A DNA stretch of 64,000 nucleotides from Branchiostoma floridae (Eukaryota > Chordata > Leptocardii > Amphioxiformes > Branchiostomatidae): assembly GCF_000003815.2 (NCBI RefSeq), contig NC_049979.1, forward strand, positions 14,803,459-14,867,458, in the 5' to 3' direction. Positions 47,701 to 58,149 of the stretch are shown piece after piece. A program made the translations under genes and the position numbers. Each line of letters opens with the position of its first letter. Position 1 is the first letter of the stretch. The notes below the pieces were generated by a model that saw nothing but the letters and a program-made list of their open reading frames with translations, ran no database searches and was not told the DNA's origin.

Positions 47701-48384
47701 TGGTGGGCAGCAACCTGAAGGACACACAGCTGCAGCAGATCGTCGACAAAACCATCATCAATGCAGACAAGGACGGCGACGGGAAGATTTCTTTTGAAGA
47801 ATTTTGTGAAGTAAGTATCTGTCAATCAGACAACATGTCACTGTTGTTTCCCCAACCTGTTTGTATTAGTGTGCATATTTACAACAGCAGTATCAGTGTT
47901 CTCGCCAGGCCTTTTCAACATAGGGGGTTCCTACACTGTGATTTAGGCTCATACACTGTGATATGCTGTGTTTCAACCAGCAATGGGGGCTTTTCTGTTG
48001 TTTTGTAACAAAGTTTACAAAATGTTGGCTTATGTCAGTACATTTGGCCTGGTGAGAGCACTGAGTATGAGTATGCTTGAGGTAAGCAGTCTATGGTGTG
48101 TAGCCTGGTCCAGCCCTTAAAAGGGCTATTTCTCCCTACAACAAATGTTTGATTATTATGGCTAAATGCCTTTTGACAAGTTCTCATGAACCTCAGGAAA
48201 AGTCAGTGTCCTGGCATATAATGCTGTTGTGTACATGTGCAATAATTCTGATCTTAAATAATATACATGGATGAAATACAATGTAGCTTTCAAACCAGAA
48301 CATTGTCTAAATTCCATTGTCTCCTTTCTGTCCCAGGTTGTTGGAAGTATGGATATCCACAAGAAGATGGTGGTGGAGGTGTAA
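38798..48384 (+). CDS. PPP3R1: PPP3R1, calcineurin B regulatory subunit, with two alternative linker exons
   Basis: Calcineurin B is the EF-hand, N-myristoylated regulatory subunit of the Ca2+/calmodulin-dependent phosphatase calcineurin. Exons: 38798-38800 (the ATG alone, followed directly by gtaagt), 43079-43115 ([12 protein letters not shown]), 45462-45638, then either 46376-46435 or 46522-46581, then 47626-47810 and 48337-48384. Phases agree and give 169 residues (human CnB1 170). Gly2 is kept for myristoylation. Four complete calcium loops: [12 protein letters not shown] (30-41), [12 protein letters not shown] (62-73), [12 protein letters not shown] (99-110) and [12 protein letters not shown] near 140-151. 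It ends [11 protein letters not shown]. The duplicated exon encodes residues 73-92: the last EF2 ligand Glu73 and the linker to EF3. Intron 1 is 4.3 kb and holds two TIR elements. Confidence 0.97.
39685..39897 (+). mobile_element. MITE-like element with 'tactgtaaatgca' inverted ends
   Basis: A 213-bp segment beginning tactgtaaatgcag and ending tgcatttacagta. Inside, gcggtggttttatgtttacgg and ccgcaaacttaaaaccaccgc form an extended imperfect hairpin, with a second partial copy to the right. It has no ORF and lies in PPP3R1 intron 1. Confidence 0.75.
40898..41275 (+). mobile_element. Short TIR element with an internal 21-bp duplication
   Basis: Ends are imperfect inverted repeats: left taaggcacgatctagacac then ggttttt, right aaaactgtgtatagattggg then cctta. 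Inside, a 21-bp unit (agcaggggtccccgatagc-type) is repeated at about 41047-41088. Non-coding, GC-rich relative to flanks, in PPP3R1 intron 1. Probably non-autonomous. Confidence 0.6.
45182..45229 (+). repeat. Three tandem copies of a 16-bp unit
   Basis: The unit atcaagttcattgtgc is repeated exactly three times, 230 bp before PPP3R1 exon 3. Confidence 0.9.
46376..46435 (+). other. PPP3R1: PPP3R1 alternative exon A (mutually exclusive)
   Basis: 60 nt, acceptor ctgcag, donor gtgagt. Encodes [20 protein letters not shown] after completing Glu from the upstream G. The final T completes Phe with the TT of the next constitutive exon. If spliced to exon B instead, the same T plus AG gives TAG. Confidence 0.9.
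46522..46581 (+). other. PPP3R1: PPP3R1 alternative exon B (mutually exclusive)
   Basis: 60 nt, acceptor atgcag, donor gtaagt, only 86 bp after exon A. Encodes [20 protein letters not shown]. It matches exon A at 45 of 60 bases and 17 of 20 residues; most base changes are synonymous. Val83 is the residue found in human CnB1, so B resembles the vertebrate form slightly more. Confidence 0.9.
47489..47538 (+). pseudogene. Decayed copy of the PPP3R1 EF-hand 3 exon
   Basis: The frame reads [16 protein letters not shown] then TGA, aligning with [17 protein letters not shown] of the functional exon 137 bp downstream; about 29 of the first 38 bases match. The base pair before it is AA where the functional exon has the acceptor AG. 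It looks like an old exon duplicate that lost its splice site. Confidence 0.65.
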
Positions 48385-51300
48385 TACTCCACAGTTTATG
48401 TTCAGCTCTTTCAACCACTATACTCACTTTGTGTAACTCTCAACTTTGTACACTATTTTGTCATCCTTGCAACTGGTGTCATTAAGATCCTGTAAGCTTT
48501 ACGTTTCTGTTGTACATGGCATTTGGTACGTGTTATTGTTGCTGCATAATTTATGTTATCCAATCTGGGGAGGCCACCAAGACTGCATTGATGATAAGGA
48601 AATGTCTCAGGTTGAAATCTCACAGGAAGTCAAAGATTTAGCAACAATTTGTGCTAGTAGGAAAAGTTCAAAATGAGGTAGTAAGGATGGGTATGATGTC
48701 TGGATACCTTCAGACCAAAGTTTAAAGCAATACCTTTACATGTCTTGCCGAGCTTTGTATGATTGGGTGCTAGGGTGGGAAAACTGACTTATAGCTCTCA
48801 TAAGGTTAGCTTTTATTCACCATCCTGTGACATACAATTGACTTGATATCAATGCTGTTTTCTGTCATGGAGAAACTACTTTGATATCAAGGCTATTTTC
48901 TGTCAGCAGCAAACTTCAACCTTATCCTGTGCTACATGCCAATGCTCTAGAGGCTGCTTGGGACTACTACATGACAACTGACGATTGGTATCTGAATCCA
49001 AATATGTCCACAAATGAACAACCACATGGCTGACTATCTTATGATCTGGAGCTTGGCATGTTTGCTTGGGGTAACTGGACTTGTTTCAAAAGTCGTCAAC
49101 AATCATAAATCAACAGTCTTAAACTCCATGTAGTGGTTGCACCATAAATACAAATTTGTACCTTGTAGATTTACTAGTCAGCAAATATTTTCTTTGTGAA
49201 ATCATTTCCAGTAGTCAATTACTGAGTGCCAAGTAGATTATGCTGGCTACAAAGAAAAATGTTTTACCGAAGAAATGTAGGAGGGCACAGGAGAAGGATG
49301 AATGTTGCGTACCTCATTATAGCAAAATTTTACTTTGCTCTGGAAAATGCATAATATTATCTACAATTGTGAATAGCACCAGTATTAACTTTTGAAAACT
49401 ACTTCTTGTTAGATTTCTTCCACAAACGTTTTTCTACCACCATCTGTGGACATCCAGTAGTTCCAATGTCACGAGAGAATCTGGGTAACTACCAGACAGT
49501 TCAGTGGACATGATGCATACATTACGTCAGTATCAATGAGGATAGCTATGCTGTGTCGTGAGACAAATTTTATAGAATGTATTACGTATTTTAACATACC
49601 TAAAAGATGATGTTGCTGAAACGCTCAAATTTGCATTTTCAATTCCTAAGACATATCCCTCAAAAAGTGAGCACTACATGAAATCACCATTTTTGTATAT
49701 ACTAATACAAAAAGACAATAACTTAGTTTGTAAATTTCCTTTGGTCATTTGTCAGGCTTGTGAAGGAAGTATTCTTTTTTCTGTTGAGTTCAGTATTGTG
49801 GAATGTTATGAGTAGTTTTTGGTGGTGGAGGGTATTTCTGAACTTAATATTAACTTTGTGGTTAGTGTAATGTTTGTATATATTGTGCGTGTTGGTGCCG
49901 CTGTCCTGTATAACCTAGAAACTGTCCTCCCAAGTATGCTGACAACTTTAATAGCAGTTGAAACCTCTTTTGCCATGGGTTGTTTATACAGAAAAAATGG
50001 ACTGAAGCAGTGACTGAACCAGAAGGATGTGTTTCTACATCCAAACAGGTTTTACACAAGGCAAAAGTGGAATTCATGGACTTGTCTTAATCTTCTTCTA
50101 TTGGACTGGTATCCATAATTCATGCATGCCAGATAAGCAATTTGGAAATTATCTGATTGTTAAAGATGTAGCCTTGTCAGGATTCATTTTCAGTGTCGGT
50201 ATAGGCTGCATGAAAGAAACAAGCATCAGATTTTGCGAAGATCCAGGTGTTTGTTCATCTCAGTGGTAAACAGGCCCATCAAACATGTAGGGCAAGTTTA
50301 CTTGTCTCTTTAGCTTGAAGGTTGACACACCATGGTCAACATAGCTAGATGCTAGATGCTAGACTGGATGTTAAACAAGAAGACATTTTTACTAAGATCA
50401 GACGTCCCTGAATTCCAGCTTTGTCAAACCAAGGAGCTTTGATGTAACCCTTGGTCAAACAGGAAAGATCATCTTGATCAGAGCAGGGGTGGTGCCAGGG
50501 TTGACAGGAGAAAATGGTATATGTAGTCATGCTTGCATGCTTCAAATTAGGGGCAAGAGAAGAGAATATTGATTAATGAACAAATAATTGTAATACTTTA
50601 ATTCTAATACAAAAAAAAAGTAAAGTGATTGGTCTGGTCAAGAGAGTGGTGTGACTTCATTTTGTGATGTTTCTTGTACATTTTGTATATTTATAGTCTC
50701 ACTTGTATAACATCTGGAAAAGTTAGTACAACAAGAATCAGATTTTAATGATTTAAAGTACAGTCATGTACTTCATGTCAATAAAAACAGAATGATTTGG
50801 AAATGCTATGATGTTGAGAAAGGCATGGTATCAGATAAAGAGGGTTTCCAAGCTGAGGTTAGGCTCTGGCATTTTTTTAGTAATACAGTAGTAACAACAA
50901 TACAAGATACAATACAATACAAAATAGAAAGCCCAATAAAAACGACTAAAGAACTCTGCTTGGAGGGTACAAAAGGGTGTCTTTTTTTTAAACTTCTTTG
51001 GTCAGATTAATATTTTCTGCATTCACAGTGTCACTCCAAATCGACCAGTGTCACCATAGATCAAGTCTTTAGACCACATCCATGACAATCATTAACATTG
51101 ACTCTCCAGCCACCATTTTATAACAACCACATTAAAAAAAATATAATAATAACATTGTCTTGGACACCAATATCAGTGTAAATATGTACGTATACCTCAG
51201 GAATACTTTTTGAATCACTTTAAATTCATGTGTTTTTTTCTCGTGTGGCGGTATTATGGCATCTGGTGAACAGGAGTTCATCTACATCTATACTTTACTG

Positions 51301-51628
51301 GGCAAAGCCCCCTTCAGGGGCATCCCGCGCAGGTAATATGATATATGAGATTACTGCTTTGGTCCCATCAAATTGGCATGGCACCAGCTTGCAGGTTCCC
51401 ATGAGAAGAAACAGGTGCAAAACGGTCTTTCCTTCAAAGTGGGTGGTGGACTGGTGGTCCATAACAGTACTGTTCTACCTATGAAGACTGAAACTTAACT
51501 TTATCATCCAAGAAATTGTATTTTTTTCCCGCTCGTCTGAAGTAAAATACGACTCCCAAAAGGGACTAGGTCTGTTCGTACACCCCCAATTCATCGAATG
51601 GACTCGCCTTGGCACGTCAGCAGCTAAA
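48385..51628 (+). other. PPP3R1 3'UTR and spacer to ADPGK
   Basis: No coding exon was recognised in these 3.2 kb. The sequence is AT-rich. An AATAAA at 50780-50785 could end a long (about 2.4 kb) PPP3R1 3'UTR; the last few hundred bases must hold the ADPGK promoter and 5'UTR. Confidence 0.5.
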
Positions 51629-54600
51629 ATGGCGTCCACTGGTTCGGTTGTCGGCGGTATCGTCTCTGTTTTGGTCGTAGTCGCCGCTCTTTACTATGTA
51701 CGACAACCACCTGATGCAATACTACGGGACAGGCTGGAGAAAGTCCTCCTGTCCCTTCTGAAGGCAGAGAAGAAGGCGAGCCTGGCGTCCAAGCCGCGGG
51801 TGGCGGTGGGGCTCGGGGCCTGCCAGGACGCCTTCGTCGACGGACTGGAGCTATTTGACAGGTAACATTATAAAGTAGTCCGGTGTAGAACCGGTTTTCA
51901 GTGCTGGTATTTTGGTCATCTCATCATGTCCCAAGCTGCATGAGTTCTAGAATGAGAGGGATTTTAATGATACAAATGAAAGTAATATCAAACACCAAAA
52001 CTGGCAAAAGATTGCGTTTGTGAACAGGTGAATCGCCGTCAGAATCGTCTAAAGACAAGATATGGTCGACGTAATTTGCAATAAAGCATGACTTTGTTTC
52101 ATCACCGCAGCTTCCTTGCATAGATAGAAAGTTATGTCAATGAAAATGTGGCCAAATCTACTAATTAGACTAAGGACAAATATGGACTTGATTAGACATG
52201 ATTGTTAATTGGTGGTTCCATCACGCGAACATTCCCCATGAAATGGGAAGGGCAACGACCTTTGGCTTGTAATTTGATGTTGGGGATCAAAATAGAAACT
52301 TCAAATATATGGATGGTGCACTGTTACTTCGCATGTCGTGTTGATGCTGCTTAGTATGCTTCTTTAGAAATGAGTTTCAAAAGTCATGGCACCACCCATT
52401 TGTCTTGAAGATAATTATAAGATGAACAAGTATAACAGATTCTAATCTAAAGCAAACAATGCTACTGTAGTTAAACTGTTACCTACCTTTTAAAGGAAAT
52501 GGCCTGAAAGTTGCTAATAAGCCTAAAGGTGATCATATCATTGGGTATATTACTTGAAGTTATGCTCTTGAAACTATGTGATATACAATGCATATTACAA
52601 GGTTATGTTATATGACTGACCTCCCTTTTTAGCCATAGTAAGCAAGATTTGTCCTGGCATTAATTATTTATGATTTTGTTCAATCATTATGATATTGCAA
52701 TAATGATAAGGTTGTATCCTCACCCACAGGTACAATCTGACCCCTCCAGCCCTGAGTGCCCACTATGACTCCATCCATGACCACCAGGAGCTGGCACAGA
52801 TGTTTGCCTACTTCTTCAACCATGGAGCTGCTGCAGAGTGAGTCAGCAAGAATTGCTAAGTACTGTCTAGGACATTACCCTTACCCCTGTACATATGCTG
52901 CTATATAGTATTATATGGGCTACTGTTTTGTGGATCTGCTGCATCATCTGCATTGAATTTACATTCTATTTGGAGGCAATACACAGGGCATCCCAGAGAA
53001 GAAGGCAGGCAGTGCCATCAAACATACATTATGTGTTAATGTACTAGTATCTACGTAGGTCTGCCCTTTTGGATTAACATTATATGATATCATATGACCT
53101 GTCACACATAACCGTAATTAACTGATAAGGTTGCACCAGCAGTACACATGAGAAGCTAATAGTAATGTGGTAACATCTGCATAAAGGAGCTTTACAGTGA
53201 GTTTTTGCTGTTTTACATGCAATTTGGCAGACTCCACCTTAATTATAGACATGTCCGAATACCATAGAACCCGCCCACTTTTGAAACCATGTCCAGATAG
53301 TCAACTAGACAGTAATTGATGTGTCCATAAGAATAATAGTAATAGTAGCCACTTATAAACCTAATAAATAATGTCTTTTCCTCATTTCCAGAAGGTACAT
53401 GGACAACATCACTCTGTTTCGAGACCTCATGGACATTGTTTACAAAATGCCAAATGCTAGGTTCGAGCTGGGTGGAAACGCACCTGTCATGGCAAACAGG
53501 TTTGCTGCTGAAGGTTGCAATGTTCTTCTGGGGGCACATCTTAGCACCGGTCTTAAAGAAGTGATGAGGGAAGGAATTACAGGTAAGGAGCTTGTGGAAG
53601 TCATCAGACGATTGTTATTTGCAGCACATTATAACAACATCAACTTTCAAGTAACACTTGTGTTGTAAAAGCTCTCTAGTAAAGCACACATGATTAGCAT
53701 GGGGTTTCCTGTGGCCAATGCTCTGTGAATATTCCCATAACAATCTCATCATCCTATGCTCTATGAGTATAATATGATACAGCAGTGACTTAATCTCTTT
53801 CTTTCCTTATAAGTTACTGGTGATGAAATAGAAGAAGATGACATCCACTTGATCTTAGAGTACCCACGGCAGAGTAGCTGGGGGAAATACATTTCACCAA
53901 GGGCTAACAGGTGGGTGATACAATGTTGGGGGTGGTACATTTCAGCCAGGGCAGGCAAGTCCAAATTTTGCTAATACATGAATTGTTACCTTTGAGAGTT
54001 TTGATTTGTCAGCTTGGGTAGAATCTGTATATGAATTATTTCTTTCACATGTAAACAATTTTCAATGAATTAGTCCCAAATACATAATTGTTAGGACTTC
54101 CACTATTTGATGGCATTAGGAGATTGTTTTAGCTATGATAGCGGCTAAGCCGAATTATACAAGAGATTCATGTGAAGTCATGATTTAGTAATAAGACATG
54201 AGGGGAGGATGGGAGGAGAATACAAATGTATAACTGAATATTGCAATAAGCCTGTAACCCTTTCAATAACATGGGGAAGTAACATCGTTTCCCTTGTCTA
54301 CAGATTCATTATCCACAGTGACAGGAACAACCCAAGCCTCAACTCTCTGGAGAGCTTCAGTGGGATGCTGAGGGACTTCAATCCTTCCCTGGTAGTGGTA
54401 GGAGGGATACAGATGATGGACAACTTCCCATTCTCAGCAGGTGAGGGACAGCCCAGTTAGACACCATGTACAATATATGTCCAATATGTATCATAATTTA
54501 ACTGAAATCTGTAATATGCTGCTTTGACAGACATGTAGCTTGCTCTGTTATTACCAGGTACAGTGTATACCCTGACAAGTATCATTGCCTTGTTAGTCAA

Positions 54601-55291
54601 ATGCTTGTTCTCTCATTTACTAGGTGAGCGTGAATCCAGGCTGAGACTCCTGCAGCAGATGTTGGTGTCCATCCCTGCAGAGCAGAAGACACACTTTGAG
54701 TTGGCCTCCTTCACGGAGCAGGCACTGTTTGAGGAGGTGCTGAGGTACATCGTTCCCTACATGGACTCCCTGGGCATGAATGAACAGGAACTACCCAACC
54801 TCTACAGCATGCTGCACGGCGGGAAAATCACGCTCATCTCGGACCCGGTGCCCCGTGTTGCCACCGTGCTGGACCACATGAGGAAGGTCTGGGCAACACT
54901 TCAAAAGGCTGATACTGGCGGGTCAAAACGTCGCCTGTCTCGCCTGCACGTTCATACGCTCGCTTTCCAGGCAATCATGACAAAGAAAGACTCTGGTTGG
55001 AAAAACACCATGTCTGCCGCAGCCAAGGCATCTCTAACAGCCAACAGGCATGTGTGCGGGTCCCCAAAGATCGATCTAGGGAAGGCCACAGTACTCATGG
55101 ACGACTCCTTCTCCACCAGTCGGAAGGAGGGGAGCTCTAGGATCCCTTTTAAAGAAAACCGACCAGTGTCCTGCTGGGAGGAACATGATTATGAGATCTG
55201 CATTGCACCTGTGCTGGTGTGCACAGAGGTGCGACAGACTGCAGGGGGAGGGGATAACATCTCGTCTGCCGGCCTTGTTCTGCAGATCTAG
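51629..55291 (+). CDS. ADPGK: ADPGK, ADP-dependent glucokinase
   Basis: ADPGK phosphorylates glucose with ADP as donor, giving glucose-6-phosphate and AMP; in animals it is an ER-associated enzyme. Exons: 51629-51861, 52730-52837, 53392-53582, 53814-53910, 54304-54440, 54624-55291; phases agree and give 477 residues (human 497). The start has good context (gctaaaATGG) and is followed by a hydrophobic anchor (GGIVSVLVVVAALYYV, about 9-24) fitting ER targeting. Family landmarks: RVAVGLGACQD, FELGGNAPVMANRFAAEG, HLILEYPRQSSWG, RFIIHSDRNN, VVVGGIQMMDNFP, HFELASFTE, SLGMNEQELPNL, RLHVHTLAFQ, PVLVCTEVRQTAGGGDNIS. The last contains the catalytic GxGD motif of the ribokinase-like fold. The long last exon encodes nearly half the protein. 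Confidence 0.95.
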
Positions 55292-57152
55292 CTCCCTCTT
55301 TTTATGGGAATCCCTTGGGATCAGAATGATCAACTCCAAAATTATCAACATTCTTGTGATCTCAATAATGGCATACGATTTTGACAATCATTCATTTCTT
55401 TATCAGCACACAAAACAAACTGCCTAGCTTTCTCCATTGTGGAATATGTTTTAACTTTAAAAAATATTCAACTGTGCAACATTGTCATTCATGCCAGTAT
55501 GGACTTCTTTTTGTGTTTTGTTCTGTGTTATCTAGAAGTTGTCTTATAAACTTACAGACTTAAAGACATTTGTGTCACAAACATGATTTGGATGTTTTTA
55601 GCTCTGATGTTTAAGAGAACAACAGTCATACTGTGACTTGTGTTTTAGAAGAGCAAACAAACATTTTAAGCAAGCATTACAAAAGTGTGAGTTTGTATTG
55701 TATCACTGCAATGCAATCTACAATATTGTAGACTACAGATAGTGCAATGTAGACCTTATTGTTAGACAGAGCATAACTATCGTGGAACTTTACTTTTAGT
55801 AACAATGATATGATTCACTTATCTTAGTGCATAATGGAGACAGGTGAAAGTAGATGTCTCATATTGTAGGGGCTAATTTGGCCCCATTTAGGGCTGTTGA
55901 GTACTTCAGATCTCCAAATTGAAAGATGTATAGTTATACCATTACCGTTATAATTACAGTGTGTGTACAGAATAAGAATTATATGTTTCACTTTTGCACA
56001 CCTTCCCATGCAAGGCTGATCCTGTGGCATACACACATTTCTCTTGGTTTCACCCCTGGTTATGAATATTAATAAGCTTACCTGCCGTAGCCAGCCAATC
56101 AGCACCCAGATTGCAAATTTTGAACATATAGAAAACAAACAGAATGTGGTGCTTCTTGCGCAAAGATCTGTTTATTTTTGCACAATGATGATAGTCTGTT
56201 TGTATGTTCAGTAAGCATTTGGTGGAAAGAATTGTGAAACACTATGCTGGTACTGTTCGTCTTGTTCGTCTTGGAATATTTATGAAGGCGCCTTATATAG
56301 CACTTTTGAACAACACAAAAGGCATTTATCTGATTGGCTGCCAGTGCCAGTTGGTTAGTGGCCATGCCCCTGATAGTCTGAATCTGAGGCTGGTTTGGCA
56401 GGAGTGATACTAAGGCATTTGTGTATGCCGTGGGATCAGCCCAGCGTGGAAAGGCACTTTTGCAGGGAGTAATCTAGATACATAGCTGTCCTGTTTTTCA
56501 AGTCTCCCAAATGAAACAGGGTTGCAACTTGCAAAACCAAAAGAAGTAGAGTGGAACTTTATTGCAATATCATAGAAGTTGAGTGGAACTTAAGGTTCTG
56601 GAAACGCAAACGCGATTTTGTGGGATTTCTCCTTGCTGTTGAGCTGGAATTTTCAGCAAGTTGTTATAACAGCAATAAACTGCTTCCTAAGCATGACTTA
56701 AGTATCAATGGTCCGAGGTATGGTGTCTTTATTATAAATTTTAGTCAAACCCTACTTGAAGCAACACTTCCAGGTTGTGCATCTCCAGTCTGTTTCCAAA
56801 CATTGTTTTTCTATCTCTTGCTCCAGTTCTTGTGCAATTCTCCCGTTCTGTGTCTAGTTCCTTCATCATCATCGTCGCGGGCTGTTCCTTCAAGTGTCCC
56901 ATTTTGTTGGTTTTCTCTGTAAAGGGTAAAAAAGAAGCTTTTATACTTTTTAACTATTGAATGATTACACTAACAACAATGTAAATGATCTCCAATACAA
57001 TGCTCAGTAGCCCTTGAAATTTTGATTTGTACTGTACTATCATGCTACAATTACAATAAAGAAATAATGCTACAATAAAACAATAGACTGAGCAAAGGAT
57101 TGGTGTCAAACATAATTTTTGTCACAAGTTTGATACAGGAAATATATAACTG
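55292..57152. other. ADPGK 3'UTR and spacer to the convergent small gene
   Basis: No supported exon on either strand. AATAAA-like hexamers occur near 56677 and 57055. Frames at 56551-56922 and 55824-56138 show no family resemblance or splice context. Confidence 0.5.
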
Positions 57153-57958
57153 TCATGAACTTTTCTCGACTTTACAAATTTGACCTATTCTTCCACATCC
57201 TCCTACGCACGGTTCCCAACGGCTAGCTAACTGACCACAAGGAGTTTCAATACGACTGTGGTCCCTCTGCGTAGGAGAATGTTCTTCCATTGCAATCAAC
57301 ATTTACATGATACTCATAGACATTACTGCTACCACTAGATAAATGCATGCATAGCTGGGAGGTTAAATTGTTCAAAAGGAAGAAGTTCCAAGTACTGACA
57401 GGAACGCTGACTGCCTCCTGTCTATGCTGCTCTGCTTTCTGCTCTGCCTGTTCAGCCAGTTTTTTCCTACGGTAGTGGTTTCCAGGACTGATGTCTATAC
57501 CAGCAAGGTAAGCAGCAAAAGCAGTTCCTACGATACCACATGATATTTTCCTGAAAAACATTGAAACAAAAATCATCAGTCTGGGGATGGATGTGGTGTA
57601 CATTTGTTACCTGAATAAAAGAAACCTGGAATTTGGAAAATATTATATTTCTAAAGGCAATGAGGTTAGAAAAGGACCTCCTTTTTATCCCTTTTTTTAA
57701 CCTACTTGCCTAACCGTAATGTCTTATTCGTGTCAATCTTAATGAAAGATATTCTTTGATTTAGATTAAGATTTTCTAAACTCATAATAATGTATTTCTA
57801 AGTAACAATTGCTAACGTTACAAGCCAACAAAACGGCTAGCCAGTACAGTCTAACACGTGCAAGGCGAATTCCCTTTAATAAATCAAAAGATGGGCCCTT
57901 ACGTAATAATGGACTGCTTTCTCCACCAAGTTCTTACTGTTGTCGTTGCCGCGGACAT
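57153..57958 (-). CDS. Unrecognised small single-pass membrane protein (106 aa)
   Basis: Three exons in transcription order, 57958-57903, 57550-57400 and 57266-57153, join in frame (56+151+114 nt) with canonical splice sites. The first two encode MSAATTTVRTWWRKQSIIT, then a hydrophobic Gly-rich segment (ISCGIVGTAFAAYLAGI, about 21-37), then a charged KKLAEQAEQKAEQHRQEA helix likely to form a coiled coil. The last exon adds a Cys-rich tail (CGQ...CVGGCGRIGQIC) ending at TGA. The basic N-terminus plus one TM and a charged tail is typical of small mitochondrial inner-membrane proteins, but I cannot name a family and targeting is inference. The last exon is the least certain. It is divergently paired with ANAPC1. 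Confidence 0.55.
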
Positions 57959-58148
57959 ACCTCTGGAACTGCGATAACACTGTAAAACGACCAAACGGAG
58001 AGGATTTTGTTGGAAACTTAGTTCGTGTCGTCTGCTAGAGAATGTCCTCGTTGTTTCACTTCCGGGTCGTTGACCCCGCTGCGCAGTAGGCTGCGCACAA
58101 CGTTCAGAATTGATCGCGGGAAAATATGGCTGCTCAAATTTTGGTCTG
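57959..58148. promoter_or_regulatory. Compact bidirectional promoter of the small gene and ANAPC1
   Basis: Only about 190 bp lie between the two divergent start codons. The region is GC-richer than its surroundings and contains an 'acttccggg' ETS-type motif near 58059, common in housekeeping bidirectional promoters. No TATA box was seen. Confidence 0.5.
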
Positions 58149-58149
58149 A
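58126..58149 (+). promoter_or_regulatory. Short upstream ORF overlapping the ANAPC1 start
   Basis: ATG at 58126 has A at -3 and G at +4 and encodes only MAAQILV before TGA at 58147-58149. The A of that TGA is the first base of the proposed ANAPC1 ATG (TGATG), an arrangement suited to termination-reinitiation. It depends on the ANAPC1 exon 1 model being right. Confidence 0.5.
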
